Assembly (NCBI GenBank): GCA_025403435.1 | Contig: CM046339.1 | Coordinates: 2,620,212 to 2,684,211 of the forward strand | Origin: Artocarpus heterophyllus | Taxonomy: Eukaryota; Streptophyta; Magnoliopsida; Rosales; Moraceae | DNA: 64,000 bases | Direction of reading: 5' to 3' | Shown: positions 12,040-22,034 of the stretch, piece by piece | Layout of the letters: each line of letters starts with the position of its first letter | Position numbering within the stretch: the first letter of the stretch is position 1 | Program-made: the position numbers and the translations under genes | The notes under the pieces: model-generated | Seen by the model: only the letters and a program-made list of their open reading frames with translations | Told to the model about the DNA's origin: nothing | Databases searched by the model: none

Positions 12040-13822
12040 ATAAAAGGCTACAAAACTAGAAATGAATTCAAATTAATACGGCAGTTGAGGGAGACGCGGA
12101 GAGGCTCATGATATTGAAAAAAAAAAAAAAAAACCGTTTGGCGCCGGACGGTAAAGATTTTAGAGAGAGAGAGAGAGAGAGAGAGATTTGTTTTTTGTTT
12201 AAATTATTTTTTACTATGACGAGGGACGATTACAAATTAGTGGGGGACAAAAAGATAAAACGAAATTTCTCTTTCTAAAAGGGCGAAAGAGAAACATTGT
12301 GTTTGATTTTTTTTTTAATGTTTTGACGCATTTTAAATTGTTAGATTTCTATTAAATTCTAGTGATTAATTGGGAAGTACAAGAAATACGCATATTTACA
12401 ATCCCAGGAAGAAATGAAAGATCCGTCGGCCATGCTCGCTATTCGCATACGCGTTGCTAGGAATTTTTCTAGAACGCTGCATGACTGCCGCCCCCACTAG
12501 TACTAATATCCTCTAAATTTACCGATTTACCGATGATAAACCGGCTCGAACCACCAGCTCGAACCAATACTAAAACACTATCTCATATGTTATAGTTTAT
12601 AAATTAATTTTTTTCACTTTAAACCATTTTATCGAACACCGTATAAAGATCTTTTCAAAAAATTATTTTCTTGGACTCACGTCTATTTCTTTTTTTGGAT
12701 AACTAATTCTCTCATTCTTTCTTGCTTTCTTTATCATAGCAAAGGAAAATTTCATTTCAGTAGTCAAATTTCAAAGTTAAGAACAATAATCTCTAAATTA
12801 ATTATTAAAGAAAATCAGCAATGGTCCTTTTCATAGTCATTTTATATAGAGTTTTTTATTTTTATTTTTGGGAATCTAGCTTGATAGCTTATATATATAG
12901 ATATATATATATATAGTTGTGTGTGTACATATATATTTGCTAGAACAACACCGGATGTGCACCTCCCAGGTTTGAACCTAGACCTCTACTACCCTACCCG
13001 ACCCATCCCCCCCATTATCTATACCTACATTAGATTATTTATTCTTCCAAAAAAAAAAAACCCTTCTTTCTCTTTTAATAATTACTTGGTTCAGGTTTAT
13101 TCAAAAAAAAATTAAAGAAACAAAAAAAATTAACAAAATATGAAAAGAATTATCTAAACGTGATTCTAGATGCATCTAGAGTGGGCTAAGAGAGAGCAGA
13201 ATTGCAAATTGTGCAAGGAAACGAACTATCCATGTTTCACCCAAAAAAAAAAAAAAAGAAAAACCGAAGTTTCCATGTTGCGCACAAAAACATGGAAAAA
13301 GGCAACAATTATGGAAGTTTTTCAGGTCCGGCAGGCATTGTTCGGCCACAAAAGTTGAATAATAATCGAAAAACAGTTGGGGAGACTTGACTGCCATCGT
13401 CATGAAAAAATATGGGTTCAACAAGCAATATTAAAAAACAAAAAAAAGGAAGAATTTGAAAAAAAAAGTCAGTTCAAATTGGACCCTTCACAAACATTGA
13501 TTTTTTCCCCTCCTTTTACTTTCATTTTCGTGAGTTCTTCACAAACGTTGAGTTCGAAAAGTGCACATGAGAATTGAAAGGGGTATTATTAATAAAATAA
13601 GATAACAATTTTCGCAAATAGAGAGTTTGAAACGACTAGAAGCTAGTGACCCCAACCATTGCTGTCCCCTTCAAAATTTTTAATAGTGTTTTCATTTCTT
13701 TCTTTCTTTCTTTCTTTTTCTGAATTATATCTTTGAAATTGATTTTATTTCGAAACCATTTCGTAATTTTGTTGTCCCTTCTTTATGGTCCAGACATAAA
13801 AAATTCAACGCTTAATGAGGGG
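12040..13822. other. LPP upstream region and intergenic
   Basis: Contains the (GA)n tract at 12162-12186 and an AT microsatellite near 12901. ORFs around 13170-13577 run through poly-A and are not credible. Confidence 0.5.
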
Positions 13823-14421
13823 TAGGGCCGGCAATACGGGTTGCGACACGACGACACGACACGAATCCGACACGCTTTTTTGCGGGTTAGTGTCGAAAAA
13901 TTTGACCACGGGTCATTTTAGTGTCGACCCGAAACTGACCCGTCAAAAAACGGGTCGTGTTCGGGTCAACCCGTCTGACACTAAAATGACTCGTTTCTGA
14001 CCCGTATTTAATTACTTAACTTTTAAAAAATTAATATTATTTCATATATAATATAAGCTCTTAAAATATCAAATCTTACCTCTCTAATCACTCATCTTCT
14101 TGTTAAAGTGGTATGAAACTCTTCTAATTTTAATTTTTTTTAATATTATATATATTAATGTGGGCGGGTTAAAGGCGGGTTACGAGTCAAAATCGGGTTA
14201 CGGGTCAAAATCGGGTTACGGGTTATTATTTTTTAACACTGTGCATAAGAAACGGGTTGACACGGGTCGGGTTCATGTCAACCCGTATCAAAACGGGTCG
14301 GGTTAGGGTTGAGAATTCTCAACCCGTTCGGGTCACGGGTCGGGTTATTGTCGACCTAATTTTGTAAAAATTAACTCCAACCCGACACGAACCCGACCCG
14401 CAAACCCGTTTTGCCACCCCT
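13823..14421. mobile_element. hAT-like non-autonomous DNA element with duplicated flanks
   Basis: About 599 bases with imperfect inverted ends (TAGGG-CCGGCAATACGGGTT and its partner TAGGGGTGGCAAAACGGGTT in reverse complement). It is flanked on both sides by AATGAGGGG (13814-13822, 14422-14430). The body is rich in ACCCGT/ACGGGT words, a composition common in plant hAT-derived repeats. No transposase frame. Confidence 0.65.
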
Positions 14422-15249
14422 AATGAGGGGGAATAAACATTGGGGTAACAAGCAATTAGGACTTGTTGCTCTTCTCTATTATATATGTATAGAGGAAATA
14501 CCCTAAATACTTCATATCTAGTCGAAACAATACCATGTCTGTCGAGTTAATTATATAATTATACCTTTTAATTTTAATTATTTCATATTTTTTTCTTCTG
14601 TTTAAGAAACTTCTTTGAATTTGAAAAACTTATTTTAATTTTATCTCTCGTAGATTTTTTGGATAAAAACAAACATAGAGATAAAACAAATGTGCATTTA
14701 CTTAGACCAACTTTATTTTTAAAATATATTTTTCTTCTTAAGAACAGTTTTTGAAAAATATTCTAACATTTAAAAAAACCATAAAACTTAATATCTTTTT
14801 TAAAATTTGATGCTTTCTTTAAAGAGTTTTAATGTTTTTAAATCTATAAAATATTTTTCATAACAATTTAAAGATAATTATATTGTTTTGCCCAATTTTT
14901 TTTAATTTATAAGGATAAAATTGAAATAAGTTTTATAAATGTAAATGATACCTTTGTATGTTCTACAAATAGGAACGGATTGAGAAATAGTTAAAGCTAG
15001 AGATATAATAATGTAATTAGACCTATGTCTACCCCTCTTATCATACAAATGTCTTAAGTACCATACTTTTTTTAAGCCCCAACTAAAAAGTATCCCCTTA
15101 ACCAGTTACAATTTTTACAATGTTAACCCACCCTTACCTTAAATACTATTTTAAATATTATTTAAGTACAAAATTAAAGAAAATAAAATTTGAAGCTAAA
15201 AAATTCTCAAAATAAAGTAACAAAAAAAAAGAATATAAAAAACACTAAT
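14422..15249. other. Intergenic, AT-rich
   Basis: No ORF or recognised repeat between the hAT-like element and element 1. Confidence 0.6.
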
Positions 15250-15254
15250 GTCTC

Positions 15255-17616
15255 TGTAACGCCCCTATATGGGGGTTAACAGTTTTTAATGAGATAAAAT
15301 AAAAATAAAAAATAAAAGTAAAACCTTAAAAATAAAGTTGCCCGGGGCTTAAATAAAAACTCTCAATATCAAAAATAAAAATATAATCGACAAATAATCC
15401 ACAGTTTAATGTAGCACCTTAAATTTAATATTATAAACTGTCGTCATCATCATTTTAACCCTCAACGCATTAGAATACAGTAACAGAAAGTAACAATTGA
15501 TGCTTACATTATCATGAAGAACATTCTCAACAATTGAAGCAGTCCCAATGTAATATAGCTACATCACTTCCTCAACTATTTTTCTCGTAGCCACCTCATA
15601 CTTAGTGAGTCCTGAAAAGATAAAAAAATATAAGGGAATGAGCGACACTATGCTCAGTAGAGAAAACCATTACTCACTTTTAGGTTTTTTTCATTACCAC
15701 ATTAAAACCTGCATGGTTAGTTAATAATTATCATTATCCAGATTATGAGATTTATTATAATCATATTCTGTGGATACCATAGTTAATCATTATCGAGTTT
15801 CATACATATACATATATACAAATATTATAGTTTATCATTAATCCTAGGTACCCACGTTCAATAGAGTATCACTCAACTCATCGAAACCCAAAATGGCGTG
15901 CTTAATCACCCTCTAAAAATTCCAAGGGTGTTCCGGTGAGGGGACATCAAGCCCCGAGTCCTCACCAAGTCGATTCATGTACAGTGTGTTTTGGGAGTTT
16001 CAACCCAAGGAAGCGTTATCACCTTCCCCCTATTTTACCTTTTAGGGTATTCATGCCCAAGGACGTAACCGCCGCCCTCTTCATGTCTCACCATTTCTCT
16101 ATATTAAATCATTATTAATAGAGTCAGTTTTCCTAACCATGCTTCTCAATTTATAACATGTGTCAATTCATTATGTTCCTCGCCGTACAATACAAGACGA
16201 GTCCATGTCATAGTTTTATATGTGATACTCATATAATATCAGTTCAACATAGATATATATATATATTGCGGCAAAACAATAAATTTTAATGCTATAAAAA
16301 CCTCACAAAAGATGAGTAATAGAATCCCTACCTTTCAAGCCTATCAATAATCTTTTAATCCTGGAATCAATTAACGTTAGCTCCATACTCCCTTGATCCT
16401 AAGGCGTGCATAAGGACAATTAAAACTAAAGCACAATATACAACTACATTCATAAATAAATCATGTGTAAACCTATCTTACTAGTATGCCATTAAAGCTT
16501 TTATGTAAATCTCTTTTGAATACCACAGTAAACAATTTTTTGTCTTAACACAATATAAAATGTGAACAAGTAATCTATATGTTTTAGTCCCTAATAAGAT
16601 TCATCAATCACTTAGGATAATATTGGAAAGGTTGCAAGACATTAAAGAATTAGGTGGTGAGCAAAGATGAGTTCTTGGTTCAGGTTAGCAGCTGGTATAC
16701 CATAACAAACTGGCAGGTTTACTAGTTTCCAATCCGAAAATTGAATAATTCTTAGAAAATAAAATACAACTCCGATTTAGGTTTATGATAGCTCGTTAGA
16801 AAGCTTAGGATGCTACTTTTCAAATATGCAAACCAATTCATAAAATTCATTTTAATTTAATCCCAGAATTTCAAGAAATAGCCACTGCCCGTAGAAGTAT
16901 TACAAAGTTTACAATATAAATTTTCTGTCTAGGGCATATACACTTAGACTTTATACATATTCTCCAAAATAGCAACAAACATATACTTAGGTTTAAGAAC
17001 GCAAATTTGAATAATCCTTTAGTATAAAAGAAAATTTATAAATGAAAGACTAAATTTGTTCATAAGATTCTAACCTCGGATTATGGTTAGTTGGAAGCTT
17101 GAATGGCTTCAAAACAAGTTCCTTTACTTCGGTATGACTGAAATTCTTGCTCAAATGGAGGTGATGGTGGCTGATTTTTATGGCTGCCTTGAAGAAGTTC
17201 TCTAAGTATTTGCTTCAGCAAAGAAATGAGAAGAAGAGTGTGGGAACCGTGGAAGAGAAAGGAAGAAAAGATGAAGTCTTTGAAGAGAAGTGATAGAAAC
17301 AATTATGGAGGAGACATGTTGAAGCATGTCACGGAGGAAATAAAGAAAATGAGGGTCAAGAGTAGTTGGAAAAGATATCCTTATGTCTTATCTAGAGACT
17401 TTAATACACATAATGCCAATATGACATTTTTGAGATTTATTAGAAGTTCTAAGGCTTTTTAGTAAACATACTAAATAAATATAAGAGAATTTTAGAAAAT
17501 TTAAAAATAGATAAAAATAAATATTGTAAAATAAATTTAAATGAAGCAATTTTTTTTATACACTAAAAATTAATTTAATTACCTTAATACCCGTTAGGAG
17601 AATAACGGGTGTCACA
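15255..17616 (-). repeat. 3' LTR of element 1
   Basis: Pairs with 22035-24369. It begins TGTGACACCC on the minus strand and ends GCGTTACA. By eye about nine substitutions separate the two over the first ~450 aligned plus-strand bases. About 30 bases near 15826-15860 are absent from the partner LTR. Confidence 0.88.
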
Positions 17617-17630
17617 TCTCTACCCCCCTT
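17617..17630 (-). promoter_or_regulatory. Polypurine tract of element 1
   Basis: AAGGGGGGTAGAGA on the minus strand abuts the 3' LTR, where plus-strand DNA synthesis is expected to start. It is preceded by the AGGACGAAATTTCTTT segment typical of Tekay/Del-type elements. Confidence 0.85.
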
Positions 17631-18575
17631 AAAGAAATTTCGTCCTCGAAATTTCAATTCTAGCAATACTAGTAAAAATTTTTATTCCATTATGATTCCA
17701 ATTCCGAGTCTAAACCGTTAATGTTGTTTGTCCTTCAATTTAAGTCATCGTATCTCCACTTGGTTACTTGCATAATAAATCGTACTCTAAATTCTAAATC
17801 CCTCAATGAGAGTATTTTTGACAAGTTTCAACTTATAACACCGTATAATGGTCTAGGAATCTGATCAGACATATATATTGACCATACCATGATTCCAGTC
17901 CTTCATTGTCCATGGACTGTGATTTACAATCACATTTAAAGAGATTGCCAGAGAACTTTTATATACTTCATCTTTAGGTTCCTTTTCCTTTTTGAGTAAG
18001 GAAAAGTCAAATATATTTGATTTCATACCTCAACTAATAAACTAAAATATAATCATAAAACATATATCACAAACACTTCTATTCAAAACCATACATTGAA
18101 CTTATTCATAGAGATATTAAACGAAATCTCAGAGTTGCAAACAAACCCGACATATTTTTCATTAAACAACTATCCTCATGACACAACATTCAACCCAAAT
18201 AATATACTCATATTTCATATGAAATATCCCCATGACTGACTTTGGTACTTCCACATAATATTAACAGAATATTACACATTACAAACATGATATGGATACG
18301 TTTCGAGAGTACAAGGCACTCCGTATACCAGCTATCCATATCATGCATGCTTAGGGAATACAAAAACATCGATAAACAAAAGATCGGACCTTAAGTAGGA
18401 TGCGTTTCGAGAGCATCAAGTTCTCCGTATTCAGCCATCCCGGCATTAGGCTCAATGAATCTAAAAGATTGAACAACGACGTACCACAAGAAACACAGAA
18501 TACAAGGTAAACGGTTATTCGTAACACACGAAATACGGACACACATGCCTACACGCCATAGATAAAACCAAAAGA
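17631..18575 (-). other. 3' non-coding interior of element 1 after the LOG-like ORF
   Basis: About 0.95 kb without coding potential, shared with element 2 (27042-27986). Part of it, up to about 18280, is also present in the LTR-less copies at 4550-4860 and 63900-64000. It contains the GAGGACGAAATTTC motif next to the polypurine tract. Confidence 0.6.
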
Positions 18576-19226
18576 TTACAGATGGAGATTCAAATCAATT
18601 GGCCGCTCCCGGCTTTCCCTTTCCCATTCAAGCTTGGATGTTGCAGTGTCGGATTCTGAATGTATAATTTGCATTTTATCTATCAATTCCTCAGCTGTTG
18701 AAGCAGTAACAAAGATTTGTCTCTCCGATTCTGTAGTGATGTTTTCTTCCACAGCGTAATCTAGAAATTTCAAAAGACCATCATAAAAACCATTTACATT
18801 CAGCAGTCCCAAAGGTTTGGAATAAAAGCCCAACAATTGCCCACAAGCAACTACGAATATTTCCTCAAGAGTACCTAGACCACCAGGTAATGCTATAAAA
18901 GCATCAGAATTATTGATTATGTCTTTAAAATTTCTAGGGATGCTCCTGACTCCTTTTCCCTTACCTATGGTTTCCTTATAAAGGTTTCCTTCAGCTGGAA
19001 TATGAGGCCAAATTTCTACAACTGTAGCGTCACCAGACCTAGCTGCTAGCGCCATATTTTCCATCATTTTTATATTACCACCCCCATAGATTATATTAAT
19101 CTTCCTGCGTGCTAGGACTTGCCCTAAGTGATTTGCAGCTTCTAAATAAGCTTTATCTTTTCCAAGGCTGGAACCACAAAAGACACAGACATTCTTTATT
19201 TTCTTCGTGGACTGGGAGGTAGACAT
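18576..19226 (-). CDS. LOG-family (cytokinin phosphoribohydrolase-like) protein carried by element 1
   Basis: LOG enzymes release active cytokinin bases from their riboside 5'-monophosphates. This intronless ORF gives 216 residues from the ATG at 19226, the usual LOG length. An in-frame ATG at 19265 would add 13 residues, but the older copies share only the MSTSQ/MSSSH start, so 19226 is preferred. Visible family features: CGSSLG (17-22), YGGG (47-50), and PGGLGTLEE (114-122) with the catalytic-type glutamate. Two regions diverge: the segment after YGGG is NIKMMEN instead of the usual S-x-G-LMG, and the Arg-Lys pair that normally precedes the SDAF stretch (107-110) is not recognisable in PRNFKDII (97-104). 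Plant LOG genes are normally multi-exon, so this looks like a processed, retrotransposon-captured copy. Catalytic activity is doubtful. Confidence 0.82.
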   Translation of the reverse strand: MSTSQSTKKIKNVCVFCGSSLGKDKAYLEAANHLGQVLARRKINIIYGGGNIKMMENMALAARSGDATVVEIWPHIPAEGNLYKETIGKGKGVRSIPRNFKDIINNSDAFIALPGGLGTLEEIFVVACGQLLGFYSKPLGLLNVNGFYDGLLKFLDYAVEENITTESERQIFVTASTAEELIDKMQIIHSESDTATSKLEWERESRERPIDLNLHL

Positions 19227-19265
19227 ATTTGGTTTATATAAGAGGTTGCTTAATGTCTGCTCCAC

Positions 19266-19874
19266 TTAGACTTCGGGCTCTACATGAGATTTTAAAGATA
19301 AGAAATACACAAAAGGGCTAAAGAGACAGACAAGTAGGTAATGAAAAGGTAATCCAAAGATTTAAACAAAATCTTGTGCGGATAAGAAAGTAAGATAAGG
19401 AGATTGATAGTTTACAGAAAATCTGATTCACTTTTTGAAAAAGATTAGACTCTAATTGTATAACTTTTGACAATTGAGAACAGTTTGACAGAAGACCCTC
19501 TTGACACAACTGTAGACCTTTTGACAAATATACACCGAGTCTAGAAATTCAATATAAACGACAAATACTGTAGAACTTTTGAAATTTGAGACACAAATCT
19601 TGAAATATCTGGATAAGTTTTTCAAAATTCAAACATGGTACTGTACCGTATGTGACGTATCTGATAAGATAATATATTTTATTATATATATATATATATT
19701 TAAGAAAATCATAAATTAAATGAGATATTAACACTTACTGTATCAATCTAATAATCATAATTATTTCAAACACAAAAGCAAATATTTTGAGTAAAAGAAA
19801 AACACAAACTGTTGAACATCAGCTAAAACTGCTTCAAATAAGCAAAGACTAAATAACCTTTATAGAGCGATGAC
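19266..19874 (-). other. Spacer between cargo ORFs with a repeated TCAAAAG-TACA motif
   Basis: The ~650-base spacer lacks an ORF. On the minus strand a motif close to TGTCAAAAGTTnTACAGT occurs three times (19455-19472, 19509-19526, 19567-19584). The same motif is repeated in the matching spacers of the copies at 3140-3900 and 28636-29299. A (TA)n tract lies at 19681-19700. It may hold a second promoter or merely be an old duplication. Confidence 0.45.
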
Positions 19875-20396
19875 TTATTCCCCATCCAGTTTTCTTATGG
19901 CTTGGCAAACGAGATCTAAAAATACCATATTCCTGAGGCGTTGTCTTTCTGCATAAAATTTAGGCCAGAGTTTAAAAATAGCTCCTTGAACATATCCACT
20001 AGGGTGACCGTGAAGAGGAGGATGGATGCTATCCAAGTTCTCCTTTGAAAGTTCATCCCTACAAAACCTTATTTTATCCTCTCTATTCGTAGACATATAA
20101 CCAGGTGAAGTACATTTACCGTTACAATTTTGTCTTCCACATTTGTTACAAGTGAACACGATGGCACGAGCTCTTCTTTTAATTACACTACGACTGGTAC
20201 CTGTTCCTGGTAAACCGACATCTTGACTGAAGTCACTCGGACGGATCTTCCCCTCTATCAACATTCTCACATCACAAGGGATGCCAAAACGCATAAGAAT
20301 CCACAACCGAGTAATTCTAGCCTTGTATTTCTTTCTGAGAATCTTTTGGGAGAGTGATGGGAAATTCTTTCTCAGGTGTTGGTACTTTGGGTCCAT
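19875..20396 (-). CDS. 173-residue basic four-cysteine protein carried by element 1
   Basis: Uninterrupted ORF, start ATG at 20396, in sense with the retrotransposon and upstream of the LOG-like ORF. The N-terminal ~35 residues are basic (KILRKKYKARITR). Residues 73-77 form a basic patch (KRRAR), followed at once by C83-x2-C86-x4-C91-x3-C95 and SPG, then a moderately charged C-terminal half. A basic patch abutting a compact zinc-finger-like cluster and then a Pro-Gly is the layout of the small cysteine-rich nucleic-acid-binding proteins of carla-/flexi-like plant RNA viruses; this is remembered family knowledge, not a database hit. A degenerate gag zinc knuckle is the alternative, but the third ligand is Cys rather than His and the spacing differs. 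The same start (MDPKY) is kept in two older copies at 2645 and 29794. Function unproven; nucleic-acid binding is inference. Confidence 0.6.
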   Translation of the reverse strand: MDPKYQHLRKNFPSLSQKILRKKYKARITRLWILMRFGIPCDVRMLIEGKIRPSDFSQDVGLPGTGTSRSVIKRRARAIVFTCNKCGRQNCNGKCTSPGYMSTNREDKIRFCRDELSKENLDSIHPPLHGHPSGYVQGAIFKLWPKFYAERQRLRNMVFLDLVCQAIRKLDGE

Positions 20397-20589
20397 GATG
20401 AGATGAAAGGAAAGTAAATAGAAAGGAAAAATTAAGATAGTAAGTTGCAGAATCCTAGAATTCCTTCTTCTTTTAGAGGGAAAGAAGAATTTCTAGTGAA
20501 AAAGAATAGGATTTGCGATTTAGAGAGAAAATAACAAATTAAGAGAGAAAAAGTGAGCTCGAAGAAATAAGCTCCTATGCACAGTAAAC

Positions 20590-20600
20590 ATATATGTATA
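20590..20600 (-). promoter_or_regulatory. Candidate internal TATA upstream of the cargo ORFs in element 1
   Basis: The minus strand reads TATACATATATGTTTACTGTG, and the equivalent place in element 2 (29983-29991) reads TATATATATGTTTACTGTG. It lies about 200 bases before the MDPKY start and is followed by a CT-rich leader. Conservation between copies suggests an internal promoter separate from the LTR, but TA-rich DNA is common here. Confidence 0.3.
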
Positions 20601-20611
20601 CAATAATTAAA

Positions 20612-22014
20612 CCACTGTATATGACACGTATAGAGACCACGTGGGAGAGACAGTGTGAGTCAAACTGATTTAGGATTTGGACTAGGCCCAAATGTTCTAA
20701 GTTGAAAAGGGTCAGGTTTTTTCGGGCCTTAACACATTTAGAACGAGTTAAATAACAAACATAAAATTGTAAACCAATTTGTATAAATCTTAAACTCAAT
20801 TCAAAGCCCACTATTAGATAAAGTTAACTATGAACAACAAATCTAATTTAATGACAATCAAAGATCTTCCTGAATGGTATTTAAAATCATTTCATAACAA
20901 CATAATCTTCTAGCAACTCAATTAATTTTGTTTTAATCAAAACCTTATTAAACAATGCATACACCCATATGTTATTCATAATACTCAACATCTATCAATG
21001 GATTCATCATCATTATTACCAAGGGTTTAGAATGTGACTAACCTTGAAATCAATACGATTTACGTCTTTCAACATAGACCATATCAATGAACAAAGACAC
21101 TTGATGTTACTACTTAAGAACATCTACAATCCCCACAATTCTACTTATACAATATCTAATTTCCTTATATAACAAAACCTTAGGTAACTAAAAGATTCAC
21201 ATCTAAACATCTAAAACTTAAACATTTTATCATTTTTATCGTAATTATCCAAAATTATTATAAGTGCCTTAAGTATTATGATTTACTTAAGGAAACTCCT
21301 ATTGGTCATTTTTTTTTTATATTACATCTATTCATAAAGATTCACTGATACACTTAAATACAATGTACGTAACAAAATATTCCAACTTTGAGATTCATGC
21401 ATTCTTGCCTTTACACCGTCTCAACAGACCAAAAGTCTAACGTTTATCTCTCTCAAGATTCAATACCATAGGTTCCCAACTTATCTCATATTCCTCAAAT
21501 AAATAGAACTTTTAAGAAAAGATATTGACACTTATGTACTCTACTGAATCCACACATAATCATTACTTAGGTTTGAATCAATTACGAAAAATTTGACATA
21601 TCTATGCCAAACTTTAAAATCAATAAATCAAGCCTTATATTTCTTATTATTTTTCACGAGACAAAAGGCTCTTAAATCCTCGTATCTACACGAATTTCTC
21701 ATCGTTTATACGAATTAGATATGCTTATAGATCCAAATATTATACGAATCTCTCATAAGCATTCTACTTATAAACTCATTCCATATAATTATCATTCCCT
21801 CATAACTATTAATACTTTCCTTCTATATAATTATTGTACTCAGATAACCGTTAGTATTTTCATTCTAGGGTCTTTCCATGTTACATCCTTCTAGACTTTA
21901 TAAATCAATGTGAAGGTTCATTTCGATGATGACAATGAAAATTCAGCTTCAAAACCATCTCAAAAGCATTTTTTTTTTAAAGTGATGCTACACTCTCAAG
22001 GTTAACCGAACCTA
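20612..22014 (-). other. Non-coding interior of element 1 between primer site and cargo promoter
   Basis: About 1.4 kb where gag would normally lie. Only one short frame (78 codons at 20575-20811) is present, with no retroviral motif. Homologous sequence occupies the same place in element 2 (30000-31290). No gene is supported. Confidence 0.6.
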
Positions 22015-22027
22015 GGCTCTGATACCA
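22015..22027 (-). promoter_or_regulatory. Primer binding site of element 1 (initiator tRNA-Met type)
   Basis: TGGTATCAGAGCC on the minus strand, seven bases inside the 5' LTR end. It is the standard plant retrotransposon site complementary to the 3' end of initiator tRNA-Met, where minus-strand DNA synthesis is primed. It fixes the orientation of the element, and therefore shows that both cargo ORFs are sense. Confidence 0.88.
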
Positions 22028-22034
22028 AAAATTC

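Noticed and set aside
17087..17462. ORFs in the LTRs, also seen at 23839-24081 and 51819-52055
   Set aside because: They recur only because the LTR recurs; variable starts, ends and frames, and no recognisable product.
19875..20396. Interpretation of the four-cysteine ORF as a normal gag zinc knuckle
   Set aside because: Knuckles are C-x2-C-x4-H-x4-C; here the third ligand is Cys with x3 spacing, and no capsid-like region surrounds it. Kept only as an alternative.
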